A program made the translations under genes and the position numbers. From Chloroflexota bacterium (GTDB lineage Bacteria > Chloroflexota > Anaerolineae > Promineifilales > Promineifilaceae): a DNA stretch of 10,166 bases. The notes beneath the pieces are model-generated. The model worked only from the letters and a program-made list of their open reading frames with translations, was not told the DNA's origin and made no database searches. Shown here piece by piece: positions 1-7,128 of this stretch. The first letter of the stretch is position 1. Every line of letters begins with the position of its first letter. The stretch covers positions 1 to 10,166 of the forward strand of contig CAUJGI010000087.1 of assembly GCA_963169155.1 (NCBI GenBank), read 5' to 3'.

Positions 1-1
1 G

Positions 2-50
2 GTGAAAAGTGAAAAGTGAAAAGTTGGCTTATCACTTATTACTTTTCACT
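2..50. repeat. Tandem 7-mer plus inverted copy upstream of metF
   Basis: Three head-to-tail copies of GTGAAAA fill 2-22. The stretch AGTGAAAAGT (15-24) is matched by its perfect reverse complement ACTTTTCACT at 41-50, so the RNA could fold into a 10-bp stem with a 16-nt loop. Related degenerate units (TTATCACT) lie at 29-36 and 50-57. The element ends about 20 bases before the metF start and may continue to the left of the window. There is no U tract after the stem, so it does not look like an intrinsic terminator. It resembles the low-complexity hairpins found between genes in some environmental genomes; function unknown. Confidence 0.75.
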
Positions 51-78
51 TATCACTGATTACCAAAACGGACAATCA

Positions 79-1053
<975 letters not shown>

Positions 1054-1065
<12 letters not shown>

Positions 1066-1113
1066 ACGGTAATCGGTAAACCAATTACGGATTACCGATT
1101 ACGGATCACCGAC
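1054..1113. repeat. CGGTAATC-type tandem and inverted repeat overlapping the metF 3' end
   Basis: Two tandem near-copies, CGTAATCGGTAA (1054-1065) and CGGTAATCGGTAA (1067-1079), are followed by an inverted copy TTACGGATTACCG (1085-1097). This pairs with 1067-1079 over 13 positions with one mismatch, leaving a 5-nt loop; a further degenerate copy runs to 1113. The first copy encodes the last three residues and the stop codon of metF. The layout (tandem units, then inverted units) matches the element at 2-50 although the unit sequence differs. There is no T run after the stem, so readthrough into the methyltransferase is expected, possibly with partial attenuation. Confidence 0.75.
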
Positions 1114-1129
1114 ACGAAAAAGGAAAAGT

Positions 1130-2035
1130 ATGGAAACCATCATCAGTTCAAAAACAAAAACTGTCATTATTGGGCCGGAACGGCCGTTTACCATCATTGG
1201 CGAGCGCATCAACCCCACCGGACGCAAAGCCCTGGCCCGTGAAATGGCCGCCGACAACTACGACCGCGTCATCAGCGACGCCCTGGCCCAGGTGGAAGCC
1301 GGGGCGCACATGCTGGACGTCAACGCCGGGATTCCCCTGGCCAACGAACCAGCCATCCTGGCCAAAGCGATCAAAATTGTGCAGTCCGTGGTGGATGTGC
1401 CGCTCTCCATCGACTCCTCGATTGTAGCCGCGCTGGAAAGCGGCCTGGCAGCCTACGAAGGCAAGCCGCTGGTCAACTCGGTCACCGGCGAGGATGAACG
1501 GCTGGAAGCGGTGCTGCCACTGATCAAGAAGTACGGTGCGGCCGTTATCGGCATCTCCAACGACGAAACCGGCATTTCGGAAGACCCTGACGTGCGTCTG
1601 GCCGTGGCCCGGAAAATTATCGAGCGGGCCATGGACCACGGCATTCCGCGCGAAGATGTGCTGATTGACCCGCTCGTCATGCCCATCGGCGCGCTGCGCT
1701 ATGCCGGGCGGCAGGTATTCAGCATCGTACACCGCTGCCTGACGGAACTGAAAGTCAACACCTGCTGCGGGGCCAGCAACGTCAGCTTTGGCCTGCCCAA
1801 CCGCCCGCCGCTTAACGCCAGTTTCCTGGCGATGGCCATCTCCCACGGCCTCACCTCGGCCATCACCAACCCGATCGAACACGAAATCAAGCAGGGCATC
1901 ATGGTGGCCGACGTAATGATGGGCCACGACGAAAACTGCGCCAGCTGGATTATGGCCAACCGTCCGGCTGCTGAGGAAGGCGAAGGCGGCGCACGGCCGC
2001 GCCGGGAACGCCGCCGCCGCCGCGCTGAATCGTAA
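1130..2035 (+). CDS. Methyltetrahydrofolate:corrinoid methyltransferase (AcsE/MeTr family)
   Basis: Pterin-binding TIM-barrel enzyme predicted to move the methyl group of 5-methyl-THF to the cobalt of a corrinoid protein, or the reverse. All four pterin-site residues known from Moorella MeTr (Asp75, Asn96, Asp160, Asn199) have counterparts here: Asp95 in SIDSS, Asn116 in NSVTGE, Asp180 in DPLVMP and Asn217 in GASNVSFG, with identical spacing for the first three. Other landmarks are IGERINPTG (23-31), LDVNAG (62-67) and ISNDETGIS (142-150). ATG 1130 follows a GGAAAAG purine stretch. At 301 aa it exceeds the roughly 262-aa Moorella enzyme because of about 20 leading residues and an acidic then Arg-rich tail (about 282-301, RPRRERRRRR). 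Dihydropteroate synthase shares the fold and is a common misannotation, but the SNVSFGLPNRPPLNASFLAM region is MeTr-like. No corrinoid partner gene lies in the window, so the acceptor is unknown. Confidence 0.88.
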   Translation: METIISSKTKTVIIGPERPFTIIGERINPTGRKALAREMAADNYDRVISDALAQVEAGAHMLDVNAGIPLANEPAILAKAIKIVQSVVDVPLSIDSSIVAALESGLAAYEGKPLVNSVTGEDERLEAVLPLIKKYGAAVIGISNDETGISEDPDVRLAVARKIIERAMDHGIPREDVLIDPLVMPIGALRYAGRQVFSIVHRCLTELKVNTCCGASNVSFGLPNRPPLNASFLAMAISHGLTSAITNPIEHEIKQGIMVADVMMGHDENCASWIMANRPAAEEGEGGARPRRERRRRRAES

Positions 2036-2069
2036 GCCAAAAACCATTAAAACTATTGACATTTGTCAC

Positions 2070-2092
2070 TTGGCAATCCGCCAAATTTTGGC
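2070..2092. promoter_or_regulatory. Overlapping TTGGC/GCCAA inverted repeats upstream of fhs
   Basis: TTGGC-N5-GCCAA (2070-2084) shares its right half with a second palindrome, GCCAAA-T-TTTGGC (2080-2092), so three TTGGC half-sites alternate in orientation within 23 bases. The site lies about 90 bases before the fhs start, in the only sizeable gap inside the one-carbon block. The form suits a dimeric regulator, but no regulator gene is present and no promoter boxes line up convincingly with it. Confidence 0.4.
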
Positions 2093-2105
2093 ACACTCTG
2101 GTTAT

Positions 2106-2124
2106 AAATTTGTCAGACAAATTT
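2106..2124. promoter_or_regulatory. Perfect 19-bp palindrome (candidate operator) upstream of fhs
   Basis: AAATTTGTC (2106-2114) and GACAAATTT (2116-2124) are exact reverse complements around a single A at 2115. A third ATTTGTC half-site stands alone at 2061-2067. The left edge overlaps TATAAAT (2103-2109), which could serve as a -10 box, though no good -35 sits 16-18 bases upstream of it. A 9-bp arm with a 1-nt centre cannot close as an RNA hairpin without losing pairs, so protein binding to DNA is more likely than an RNA role. Confidence 0.5.
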
Positions 2125-2167
2125 TCGCGTAACCCTGACCCACCAACGCTTTAGCGTCTAATTTTTC

Positions 2168-2173
2168 AAGGAG
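2168..2173 (+). promoter_or_regulatory. Shine-Dalgarno of fhs
   Basis: AAGGAG lies 10 bases before ATG 2184. It is the clearest ribosome-binding site on the plus strand of the window and fixes the ligase start. Confidence 0.75.
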
Positions 2174-2183
2174 TGAAACCACT

Positions 2184-4079
2184 ATGCCCCACAAACTTAC
2201 AAATTTGAAAACGGCCGTTCCCAGCGACATCGACATCGCCCAGGAAGCCACCCCCCTGCCCATCACCCAAAGTGCCGCCGAAGTTGGCCTGCTGCCCGAA
2301 GAGCTGGTCCCGTATGGCATCGACAAAGCCAAAGTCAGGCTCTCCGTGCGTGAGCGCCTGGCCGACCGCCCCAACGGCAAATACATTGACGTCACCGCCA
2401 TCACCCCCACCCCGCTGGGCGAAGGCAAAACCACCACCACCGTAGGCCTAAGCCAGGCGCTGGGTGCCCACCTGGGCCAGAAAGTGTTCACCTGCATTCG
2501 CCAACCCAGCCAGGGGCCAACCTTTGGCATAAAGGGCGGCGCGGCCGGTGGCGGCTACAGCCAGATCATCCCCATGGAAGATTTTAACCTGCACCTGACG
2601 GGCGACATTCATGCCATCACCGCCGCCAACAACCTGCTGGCTGCGGCGATTGACGTCCGCGTTCACCACGAATCGTACCAGGATGACGGCCGTCTTTTCG
2701 AAGCGCTTTTCCCAGAAAACAAAGATGGCAGCCGCAAAATCTCCCCCGTGCAAATCAAGCGGCTCAAAAAACTGGGCATCGACAAAACCGATCCCAATGA
2801 GCTGACCGAAGCGGAAATCAGCAAATTTGTCCGGCTGGACATCGACCCGGCAACGATCACCTGGCGGCGCGTGGTGGACACCAACGACCGCTTCCTGCGT
2901 GGCATCACCATTGGCCGTGGCCCACAAGAAAAGATCGAGCGGGAAACCGGCTACGACATCACCGTGGCCAGCGAAATCATGGCCATTTTGGCCCTGACCA
3001 CCGACCTGGCCGACATGCGTGAGCGGTTGGGCAGCATGGTCATTGGTCAGAGCAAAGCGGGCGACGCCATCACCGCCGACGACCTCGGCGTGGGCGGCGC
3101 GCTCACCGTCCTCATGAAAGACGCTATCATGCCCAACCTGATGCAAACGCTGGAAGGCACCCCGGCGCTGGTCCATGCTGGACCCTTCGCCAACATCGCC
3201 CACGGCAACAGCTCCATCGTCGCTGACCAGATTGCCCTCAAGCTGGTGGGACCCGATGGCTACGTGCTAACCGAATCCGGCTTTGGCGCGGACATCGGCA
3301 TGGAAAAATTCTTCGACATTAAATGCCGCTACAGCGGGTTGGTTCCCAACGTGGTGGTTTTGGTGGCCACCATTCGCGCCCTGAAGATGCACGGCGGCGG
3401 CCCCAAAGTGGTGGCGGGCAAGCCGCTTGATCAGGCCTACACCGAAGCAAATCTGGAACTGCTGGAGAAGGGCTGCGTCAACATGGTGGCCCACATCGAA
3501 AACGCCCTGCGCTTTGGCATTCCGGTCGTTGTGGCCGTGAACAAGTTTAAGGACGACACGGACAACGAGATCGCCCTGGTACGCAAAATCGCCAAGGAAG
3601 CCGGGGCAGAAGATGCCGTGATGAGCAATCACTGGGCGGAAGGCGGCAAGGGTGCGGTGGAGCTAGGCAAGGCAGTTATGGCCGCCTGCGAAAAGCCGAG
3701 CAACTTCAAATTCCTCTACCCGCTGGAGATTTCGATCAAAGAGAAAATCGAGACGATTGCCCGGGAGATTTACGGCGCAGACGGCGTGGAATATTCTGCG
3801 CAGGCTGAAGAGCAAATTGCCGACTACAACCGGCTGGGCTTTGACAAGCTGCCCATCTGCATGGCCAAAACACACCTGAGCCTGAGCCACGACGCCAACC
3901 TGAAGGGTCGTCCCACCGGCTTCACGCTGCCGATTCGGGAGATTCGCGCCAGCGTGGGGGCGGGTTTCCTCTACCCGCTGGTGGGCTCAATGAGTACGAT
4001 GCCGGGGCTGCCCACACGGCCGTCTTTCTACGATGTTGACCTGGATTTGGAAACCGGCAAGGTGGTGGGTTTGTTCTAA
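2184..4079 (+). CDS. fhs: Formate-tetrahydrofolate ligase, long form
   Basis: ATP-dependent ligase joining formate to THF to give 10-formyl-THF (EC 6.3.4.3), the entry step of formate into folate one-carbon metabolism. The P-loop TPTPLGEGKTTTT is at residues 74-86. The two family signatures are GIKGGAAGGGY (115-125) and VATIRALKMHGG (394-405), and the C-terminal motif MPGLPTRP is at 606-613. At 631 aa it is well above the roughly 555-560 aa of classic acetogen and Firmicutes enzymes. The extra length includes a segment at about 165-255 (LFPENKDG, KKLGIDKTDPNELTEAE, DIDPATITWRRV), and RQPSQGPTFG replaces the usual bacterial REPSLGP. These features recall the synthetase domain of eukaryotic C1-THF synthase (MTHFD1), as I remember that sequence. 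All core motifs look intact, so it should be active. FolD, needed to connect formyl-THF to the MetF substrate, is not in the window. Confidence 0.96.
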   Translation: MPHKLTNLKTAVPSDIDIAQEATPLPITQSAAEVGLLPEELVPYGIDKAKVRLSVRERLADRPNGKYIDVTAITPTPLGEGKTTTTVGLSQALGAHLGQKVFTCIRQPSQGPTFGIKGGAAGGGYSQIIPMEDFNLHLTGDIHAITAANNLLAAAIDVRVHHESYQDDGRLFEALFPENKDGSRKISPVQIKRLKKLGIDKTDPNELTEAEISKFVRLDIDPATITWRRVVDTNDRFLRGITIGRGPQEKIERETGYDITVASEIMAILALTTDLADMRERLGSMVIGQSKAGDAITADDLGVGGALTVLMKDAIMPNLMQTLEGTPALVHAGPFANIAHGNSSIVADQIALKLVGPDGYVLTESGFGADIGMEKFFDIKCRYSGLVPNVVVLVATIRALKMHGGGPKVVAGKPLDQAYTEANLELLEKGCVNMVAHIENALRFGIPVVVAVNKFKDDTDNEIALVRKIAKEAGAEDAVMSNHWAEGGKGAVELGKAVMAACEKPSNFKFLYPLEISIKEKIETIAREIYGADGVEYSAQAEEQIADYNRLGFDKLPICMAKTHLSLSHDANLKGRPTGFTLPIREIRASVGAGFLYPLVGSMSTMPGLPTRPSFYDVDLDLETGKVVGLF

Positions 4080-4087
4080 TTTGCCAC

Positions 4088-4136
4088 AGGCTTGTGCTGA
4101 GCGAAGTCGAAGCAGCGCACAGAGAGCGTAGAGAAA
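4088..4136. repeat. Partial copy of the dispersed element seen at 5761-5901
   Basis: GGCTTGTGCTGAGCGAAGTC at 4089-4108 continues into GAAGCA and ends near GAGAAA (4131-4136). The left arm of the element at 5761-5901 reads similarly (GCCTGTGCTGAG, then CGAAGCA, then GAGAAA). No right arm is present here, so this looks like a truncated or decayed one-armed relative inserted just after fhs. Confidence 0.45.
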
Positions 4137-4183
4137 CCAGCGACCTTTTGTGCAGCTTGTTTGATAGTTTGCTATAGAATTTG

Positions 4184-4216
4184 AGGAGAAGGCCACAACC
4201 AGCCTTCTCCTTTTTT
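4184..4216 (+). terminator. Intrinsic terminator after fhs
   Basis: GGAGAAGGC (4185-4193) and GCCTTCTCC (4202-4210) form a perfect 9-bp stem, extended by A4184-T4211, with an 8-nt loop and six T residues (4211-4216). This is a textbook rho-independent terminator. It ends the one-carbon transcript about 105 bases after the fhs stop. The U tract ends only three bases before the ATG of the next gene. Confidence 0.88.
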
Positions 4217-4219
4217 CTT

Positions 4220-5692
4220 ATGCGACCCAAGTTTGCTCTCTTGTTCATCTGTCTGATTGGTTTGATTGGCTGCCTGCCTGCGCAGGAGCCGGTGGCGGTG
4301 ACACGCCCGGTGGTGGTGACGGAAGGGCCGACGGTGGGGGGAACGGCCGTTCCCTCCACCCACATGCCACTACCCACAGCCACACAAGTCGCTGCCGCCA
4401 CCGCAGCACCCACAACCACGCCCCTGCCCACCAACACGCCAGAACCCGCCTGGCCCACTACGCCCATCTTGTTTGTGCGGGGCAACGCCTTGCAGCGCTG
4501 GCTGCCCCAAACCAACGAAGTTGAGCTGCTGGTTGAGGGTGTCGATAATAATCCAGTTTATGCCACAGACGTTGCCGTGTTTATGCGAGAGGTAGTGCCA
4601 CAAGAAGAGTACGCTCTCATCGTTTTCCACATCCCCACGCGAGCAGATGTTGAAGTTTTGAAGCAACCAGCCAGGGAAATCCAAAATGCTTTATCAGGTA
4701 TAAGCACGTATGTAGCACCCTCAATCCCGATCACTGTTTCAGAAAACGGCCGTTGGCTGGCTTATGTGCTCCAAAATGAGGAAACGGGCATTGACACCTT
4801 GATCGTCCATAAAATCCAGACTTCGACTCAGGGGGTGGTGCTCAGCCAAGTATTATTCTCTCGTGAATTGCCTATGCCCTTTGAATGGCCATTTGAATTT
4901 TTGACCTGGCCAACTGCAAATGAATTGAGTTGGATGGAGCCAAGTGGCATATGGATAGCTGAATTGGAGACAACACCCATAACAATCGGGTTGGAGATTT
5001 TTGCCAGCGCCAATACTGTTTTAGTTCCACCCATGAACCCGGAGGAACAAGATAAAGGACCTATTCCGTTTCAAACAATTTACATACCCTACCAATGGTC
5101 GCCAAACGGCCGTTTCCTGTTAGCGATAGAAAATTTTCCGGGCGAGTTGGGTGACGTTTTTCAGATTATTGAGCGCGATACAAACCAAACATTCGAATTA
5201 CCAGATTCAACACTTGGGCCATTAAGTGACAATGCGGTCTGGCTAGACGAGACACGTGTTCTTCATTACAAAATGGATGGTGGGGTACGAATCTGGCAGA
5301 TACCAGCAGAAGGTGAACAAATATTCACCTTGGAATCTGAATTTCATGCAGCCCCACCAGGCGAAACTCTCTTTCAAGTCACAAATCTTGTACCACTGAC
5401 AACTAATCATGTTCGCGTTGAAGATCCGTTTTTAGGCATTTTTTATGACCTGGATTTAGCAACACAGAAACTGGCAGTCATTGGCGAAATTAATAATGAA
5501 ACAGGTTACCGGGAACACGTTTGGTCACCAAATGCTCAACATGCATTGTGGATAATTCAAAACTTTCTAGATGGTGATCTGACTAAATCTGTGAGATTAG
5601 ACTTCCTTAATGGGCAACCACCAGCTGATATGAGCCAAATTTTTGGTCTGGATTCTTGCTGCTGGTATTGGGAACGCGCCGGATCAGAGTAA
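4220..5692 (+). CDS. Surface lipoprotein, probable TolB-like beta-propeller
   Basis: A secreted, lipid-anchored protein of 490 aa with no recognised enzymatic function. Residues 1-18 form a lipoprotein signal peptide (MRPK, a hydrophobic stretch, then the lipobox LIGC with lipidated Cys18). A Thr/Pro/Ala linker follows at about 40-80 (e.g. TAAPTTTPLPTNTPEP), a common style for Chloroflexota surface proteins. The rest shows propeller-blade motifs of the TolB/WD40-like kind: VSENGRWLAYV (173-183), WSPNGRFLLAI (293-303) and WSPNAQHALWI (435-445). The protein ends in an unusual CCWYWE (480-485). I chose ATG 4220 because it gives a clean signal peptide; a TTG at 4181 in the same frame would start inside the terminator stem. 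No strong Shine-Dalgarno precedes ATG 4220. From about 4510 the gene is visibly more AT-rich than its neighbours. Role and partners cannot be inferred from context. Confidence 0.85.
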   Translation: MRPKFALLFICLIGLIGCLPAQEPVAVTRPVVVTEGPTVGGTAVPSTHMPLPTATQVAAATAAPTTTPLPTNTPEPAWPTTPILFVRGNALQRWLPQTNEVELLVEGVDNNPVYATDVAVFMREVVPQEEYALIVFHIPTRADVEVLKQPAREIQNALSGISTYVAPSIPITVSENGRWLAYVLQNEETGIDTLIVHKIQTSTQGVVLSQVLFSRELPMPFEWPFEFLTWPTANELSWMEPSGIWIAELETTPITIGLEIFASANTVLVPPMNPEEQDKGPIPFQTIYIPYQWSPNGRFLLAIENFPGELGDVFQIIERDTNQTFELPDSTLGPLSDNAVWLDETRVLHYKMDGGVRIWQIPAEGEQIFTLESEFHAAPPGETLFQVTNLVPLTTNHVRVEDPFLGIFYDLDLATQKLAVIGEINNETGYREHVWSPNAQHALWIIQNFLDGDLTKSVRLDFLNGQPPADMSQIFGLDSCCWYWERAGSE

Positions 5693-5760
5693 CTTTACTC
5701 GCGCTCGCCACACTTGAGCTGGCAGTCACCTTGTTATTCCTTAAAAAACTATTTGGGCAA

Positions 5761-5901
5761 TGTCATTTCGAGAGCCTGTGCTGAGGCTGCCGAAGCATCC
5801 TCCGAGAAATCCCGCAAGGAGCACACGGCAGAGGCCTTGGCAGAACGAAGTTTCTCTGATTATCAAGCGGACGGGATGCTTCGGAGGACCTCAGCATGAC
5901 A
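5761..5901. repeat. Dispersed inverted-repeat element (MITE- or REP-like)
   Basis: The outer ends TGTCAT (5761-5766) and ATGACA (5896-5901) are inverted copies. Inside them GCTGAGG (5780-5786) pairs with CCTCAGC (5889-5895), and CCGAAGCATCC (5790-5800) pairs perfectly with GGATGCTTCGG (5874-5884). An inner GAGAAA/TTTCTC pair (5804-5809, 5851-5856) continues the fold. The left arm carries 13 extra bases (5767-5779). At about 140 bases with no protein-coding capacity, it resembles the 'GTCATTTCGA...' class of non-coding palindromic repeats often scattered through environmental genomes. It fills most of the 275-base gap between two convergent genes. Confidence 0.75.
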
Positions 5902-5967
5902 ACTTTATTACCCGAGTAAATTTTTAATTCACAATGGTAGAAAACATCTTTTGGCTTAGAAAGCCTA

Positions 5968-6357
5968 TTAATCAAGTAGCATCAGCTGCTGGGCGCATTC
6001 GGCAGCTACCCGATCATCCGGGTCCGTTTCGCCAGGCATGGTGGCCCAGCCTTGATCTTTGACATAGATGGCCCGTTGGGTAGAAGTGGTTATTGCTTTC
6101 AGCTCGACCAGCTTTTCGTCGTTGAGGGGATCCTGATTAAACTGGGCCACACAAATTGGAGCCAGACGCTCTACCACCGCGGTTTCAGCCGCTCTGTCGG
6201 CCATTGTCTGGGCACTGCTGCCCAACATCCAGCCACCCCGCGAAAAACCAAAATACAAGGTTACGGCGATTGCCGCGACGGCAATCCAGAAAGTAGCTGA
6301 TTTTGTTTGTTTGGCCTTATCCCATCTTTGCCGAATATTTGCTCGTTTGGTATCCAT
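5968..6357 (-). CDS. Conserved one-TM protein of unknown function
   Basis: A small membrane protein (129 aa from ATG 6357, or 130 from ATG 6360). A short positively charged N-terminus (MDTKRANIRQRWDKAKQTK) is followed by one transmembrane helix at about 22-39 and then a soluble domain. Conserved-looking blocks are ERLAPICVAQFNQDP (64-78), LVELKA (84-89) and GWATMPGETDPD (104-115). I recall the same blocks (CVAQFN.DP, GWATMPG) in hypothetical proteins of Proteobacteria, so this may be a widely spread or transferred family. Its function is unknown to me. AAGGAG (complement 6365-6370) lies 7 bases before ATG 6357 and 4 before ATG 6360, which favours 6357. The N-in charge pattern suggests the C-terminal domain is outside the cytoplasm. 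A gap of about 110 bases separates it from the receiver gene, so it may have its own promoter. Confidence 0.8.
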   Translation of the reverse strand: MDTKRANIRQRWDKAKQTKSATFWIAVAAIAVTLYFGFSRGGWMLGSSAQTMADRAAETAVVERLAPICVAQFNQDPLNDEKLVELKAITTSTQRAIYVKDQGWATMPGETDPDDRVAAECAQQLMLLD

Positions 6358-6386
6358 CATATTTCTCCTTTGTGAATTGCAGCGAT

Positions 6387-6396
6387 ATTGATCAAT
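6387..6396. promoter_or_regulatory. ATTGATCAAT palindrome upstream of the one-TM gene
   Basis: A perfect 10-bp palindrome lies about 30 bases before the start of the minus-strand one-TM gene. A TATAAAT on the minus strand (complement 6413-6419) could be a -10 box, which would put the palindrome in the start region of the transcript. No clear -35 is visible. Weak evidence for an operator. Confidence 0.25.
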
Positions 6397-6468
6397 CTGC
6401 TCTGCAACTCCCATTTATACACGGCATAAAACCCCTACCTTGGGAACAGTTCAGGGAATGCGGAACGA

Positions 6469-6834
6469 TCATGGCTGAATAACGTTTGCCGCCGCAGCTT
6501 GCAGGCGCTCCATTACACGATCCGGCGTGTCGCCCTTGCTAATAAAGCTGTCGGCTCCAGCCGAAAGGGCCGCCTGCTGGCGCGCATCCAGGTGGCTAAT
6601 GAGGACAATAATCACGGCCGCCGGGCAGGTTGCACGCAGTTCCACAAGCGAACTGCCGGGCGGAATCAGGTCCCAATCCACAACCAACATATCGGGCTGC
6701 GTACCGAAAGCCTGGGATAAAGTCATAGGCCAGTCAGCCGCATCCCCCACAACCTGCATGTCTAGATCTTGCAGCAGCAGGCGCATCGCTGAACGAACTT
6801 CAGGCTGACTATCAGCTAAAAATACACGGGTCAT
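6469..6834 (-). CDS. Stand-alone response-regulator receiver domain
   Basis: A single CheY-like receiver of 121 aa with no output domain. The phosphoacceptor is Asp53 in LVVDWD (50-55). The acidic pocket holds Asp8 followed by Ser9 instead of the usual second acid. The switch residue is Ser80 (VLISH) and the conserved Lys is Lys100 in FISKGD (97-102). The GADSFISKG wording is typical of NarL/LuxR-family receivers that have lost, or never had, a helix-turn-helix; the sequence stops cleanly right after the last receiver helix (RVMERLQAAAANVIQP). It sits 18 bases downstream of the YozE-like gene on the same strand, so it is probably the last gene of a three-gene cluster. No histidine kinase is in the window. 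It probably works through protein-protein contact or as a phosphate sink; the output is unknown. Confidence 0.9.
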   Translation of the reverse strand: MTRVFLADSQPEVRSAMRLLLQDLDMQVVGDAADWPMTLSQAFGTQPDMLVVDWDLIPPGSSLVELRATCPAAVIIVLISHLDARQQAALSAGADSFISKGDTPDRVMERLQAAAANVIQP

Positions 6835-6852
6835 TTTATAACGCTCCAGACA

Positions 6853-7113
6853 CTATGATGGTTTCAGGGGGCTTTGGGCGGCGTGTTTTGCCGTCAGAAA
6901 TTCTTGCCAGGCCTCATTGAAGACCTCTATATATCCTGGACTAACGCTGTTTACGCTGTTTACCACCAGCGTGGCCCAGTTTTTATGCTCATCAATCTTA
7001 CGTCGCGAGGATTTCATCTCTGGATTTTGTAAACCTGACACACGAGCGAATTCCCCAATGTTGTCCTGGCGATATTGTTGATTAATGAGCCAATCGCCGA
7101 ATGTTAAAATCAT
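6853..7113 (-). CDS. Small YozE-like (SAM-like fold) protein
   Basis: An 86-aa soluble protein. The N-terminal FGDWLINQ (5-12), DNIGEFARVS (17-26) and the late FNEAWQEFL (65-73) resemble the YozE/SAM-like family of Firmicutes (about 70 aa, with an early Trp/Tyr helix, an I.EFA motif and a C-terminal F.EAW helix). The comparison is from memory and the match is partial, so the assignment is tentative. The family has no established function. AAGGA lies 6-7 bases before ATG 7113. It starts 15 bases after the stop of the preceding 83-aa gene and ends 18 bases before the receiver gene, so the three are probably co-transcribed. Confidence 0.75.
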   Translation of the reverse strand: MILTFGDWLINQQYRQDNIGEFARVSGLQNPEMKSSRRKIDEHKNWATLVVNSVNSVSPGYIEVFNEAWQEFLTAKHAAQSPLKPS

Positions 7114-7128
7114 TTTGTATCCTTGGGT

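Noticed and set aside
16..78. Extended N-terminus of MetF from ATG 16
   Set aside because: The extra 21 residues are a translation of the GTGAAAA repeat and match nothing in MetF; ATG 79 starts just before the conserved part.
1130..2035. Dihydropteroate synthase (folP) for the pterin-binding enzyme
   Set aside because: The residues and their spacing match methyltetrahydrofolate methyltransferases, and the genes around it handle one-carbon folates.
2056..2061. TTGACA as the -35 box of an fhs promoter
   Set aside because: No -10-like hexamer lies 16-18 bases downstream (around 2078-2085); the nearest TATAAA is about 41 bases away.
1148..2062. Long minus-strand open frame opposite the methyltransferase (304 codons)
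   Set aside because: It is a GC-driven shadow rich in His, Val and Gly with no domain features, antisense to a gene with intact catalytic residues.
2036..2183. THF riboswitch upstream of fhs
   Set aside because: I see palindromes with DNA-operator geometry but no multi-stem layout resembling a folate riboswitch.
2448..3203. Minus-strand open frame opposite fhs (251 codons)
   Set aside because: Fully antisense to the ligase core; no recognisable motif and no ribosome-binding site.
4181..4219. TTG start for the lipoprotein at 4181
   Set aside because: It would begin inside the terminator stem and put a basic leader ahead of a complete lipoprotein signal peptide; ATG 4220 gives the normal form.
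5714..5899. Short open frames over the dispersed repeat (both strands)
   Set aside because: They translate the non-coding palindromic element and lack ribosome-binding sites.
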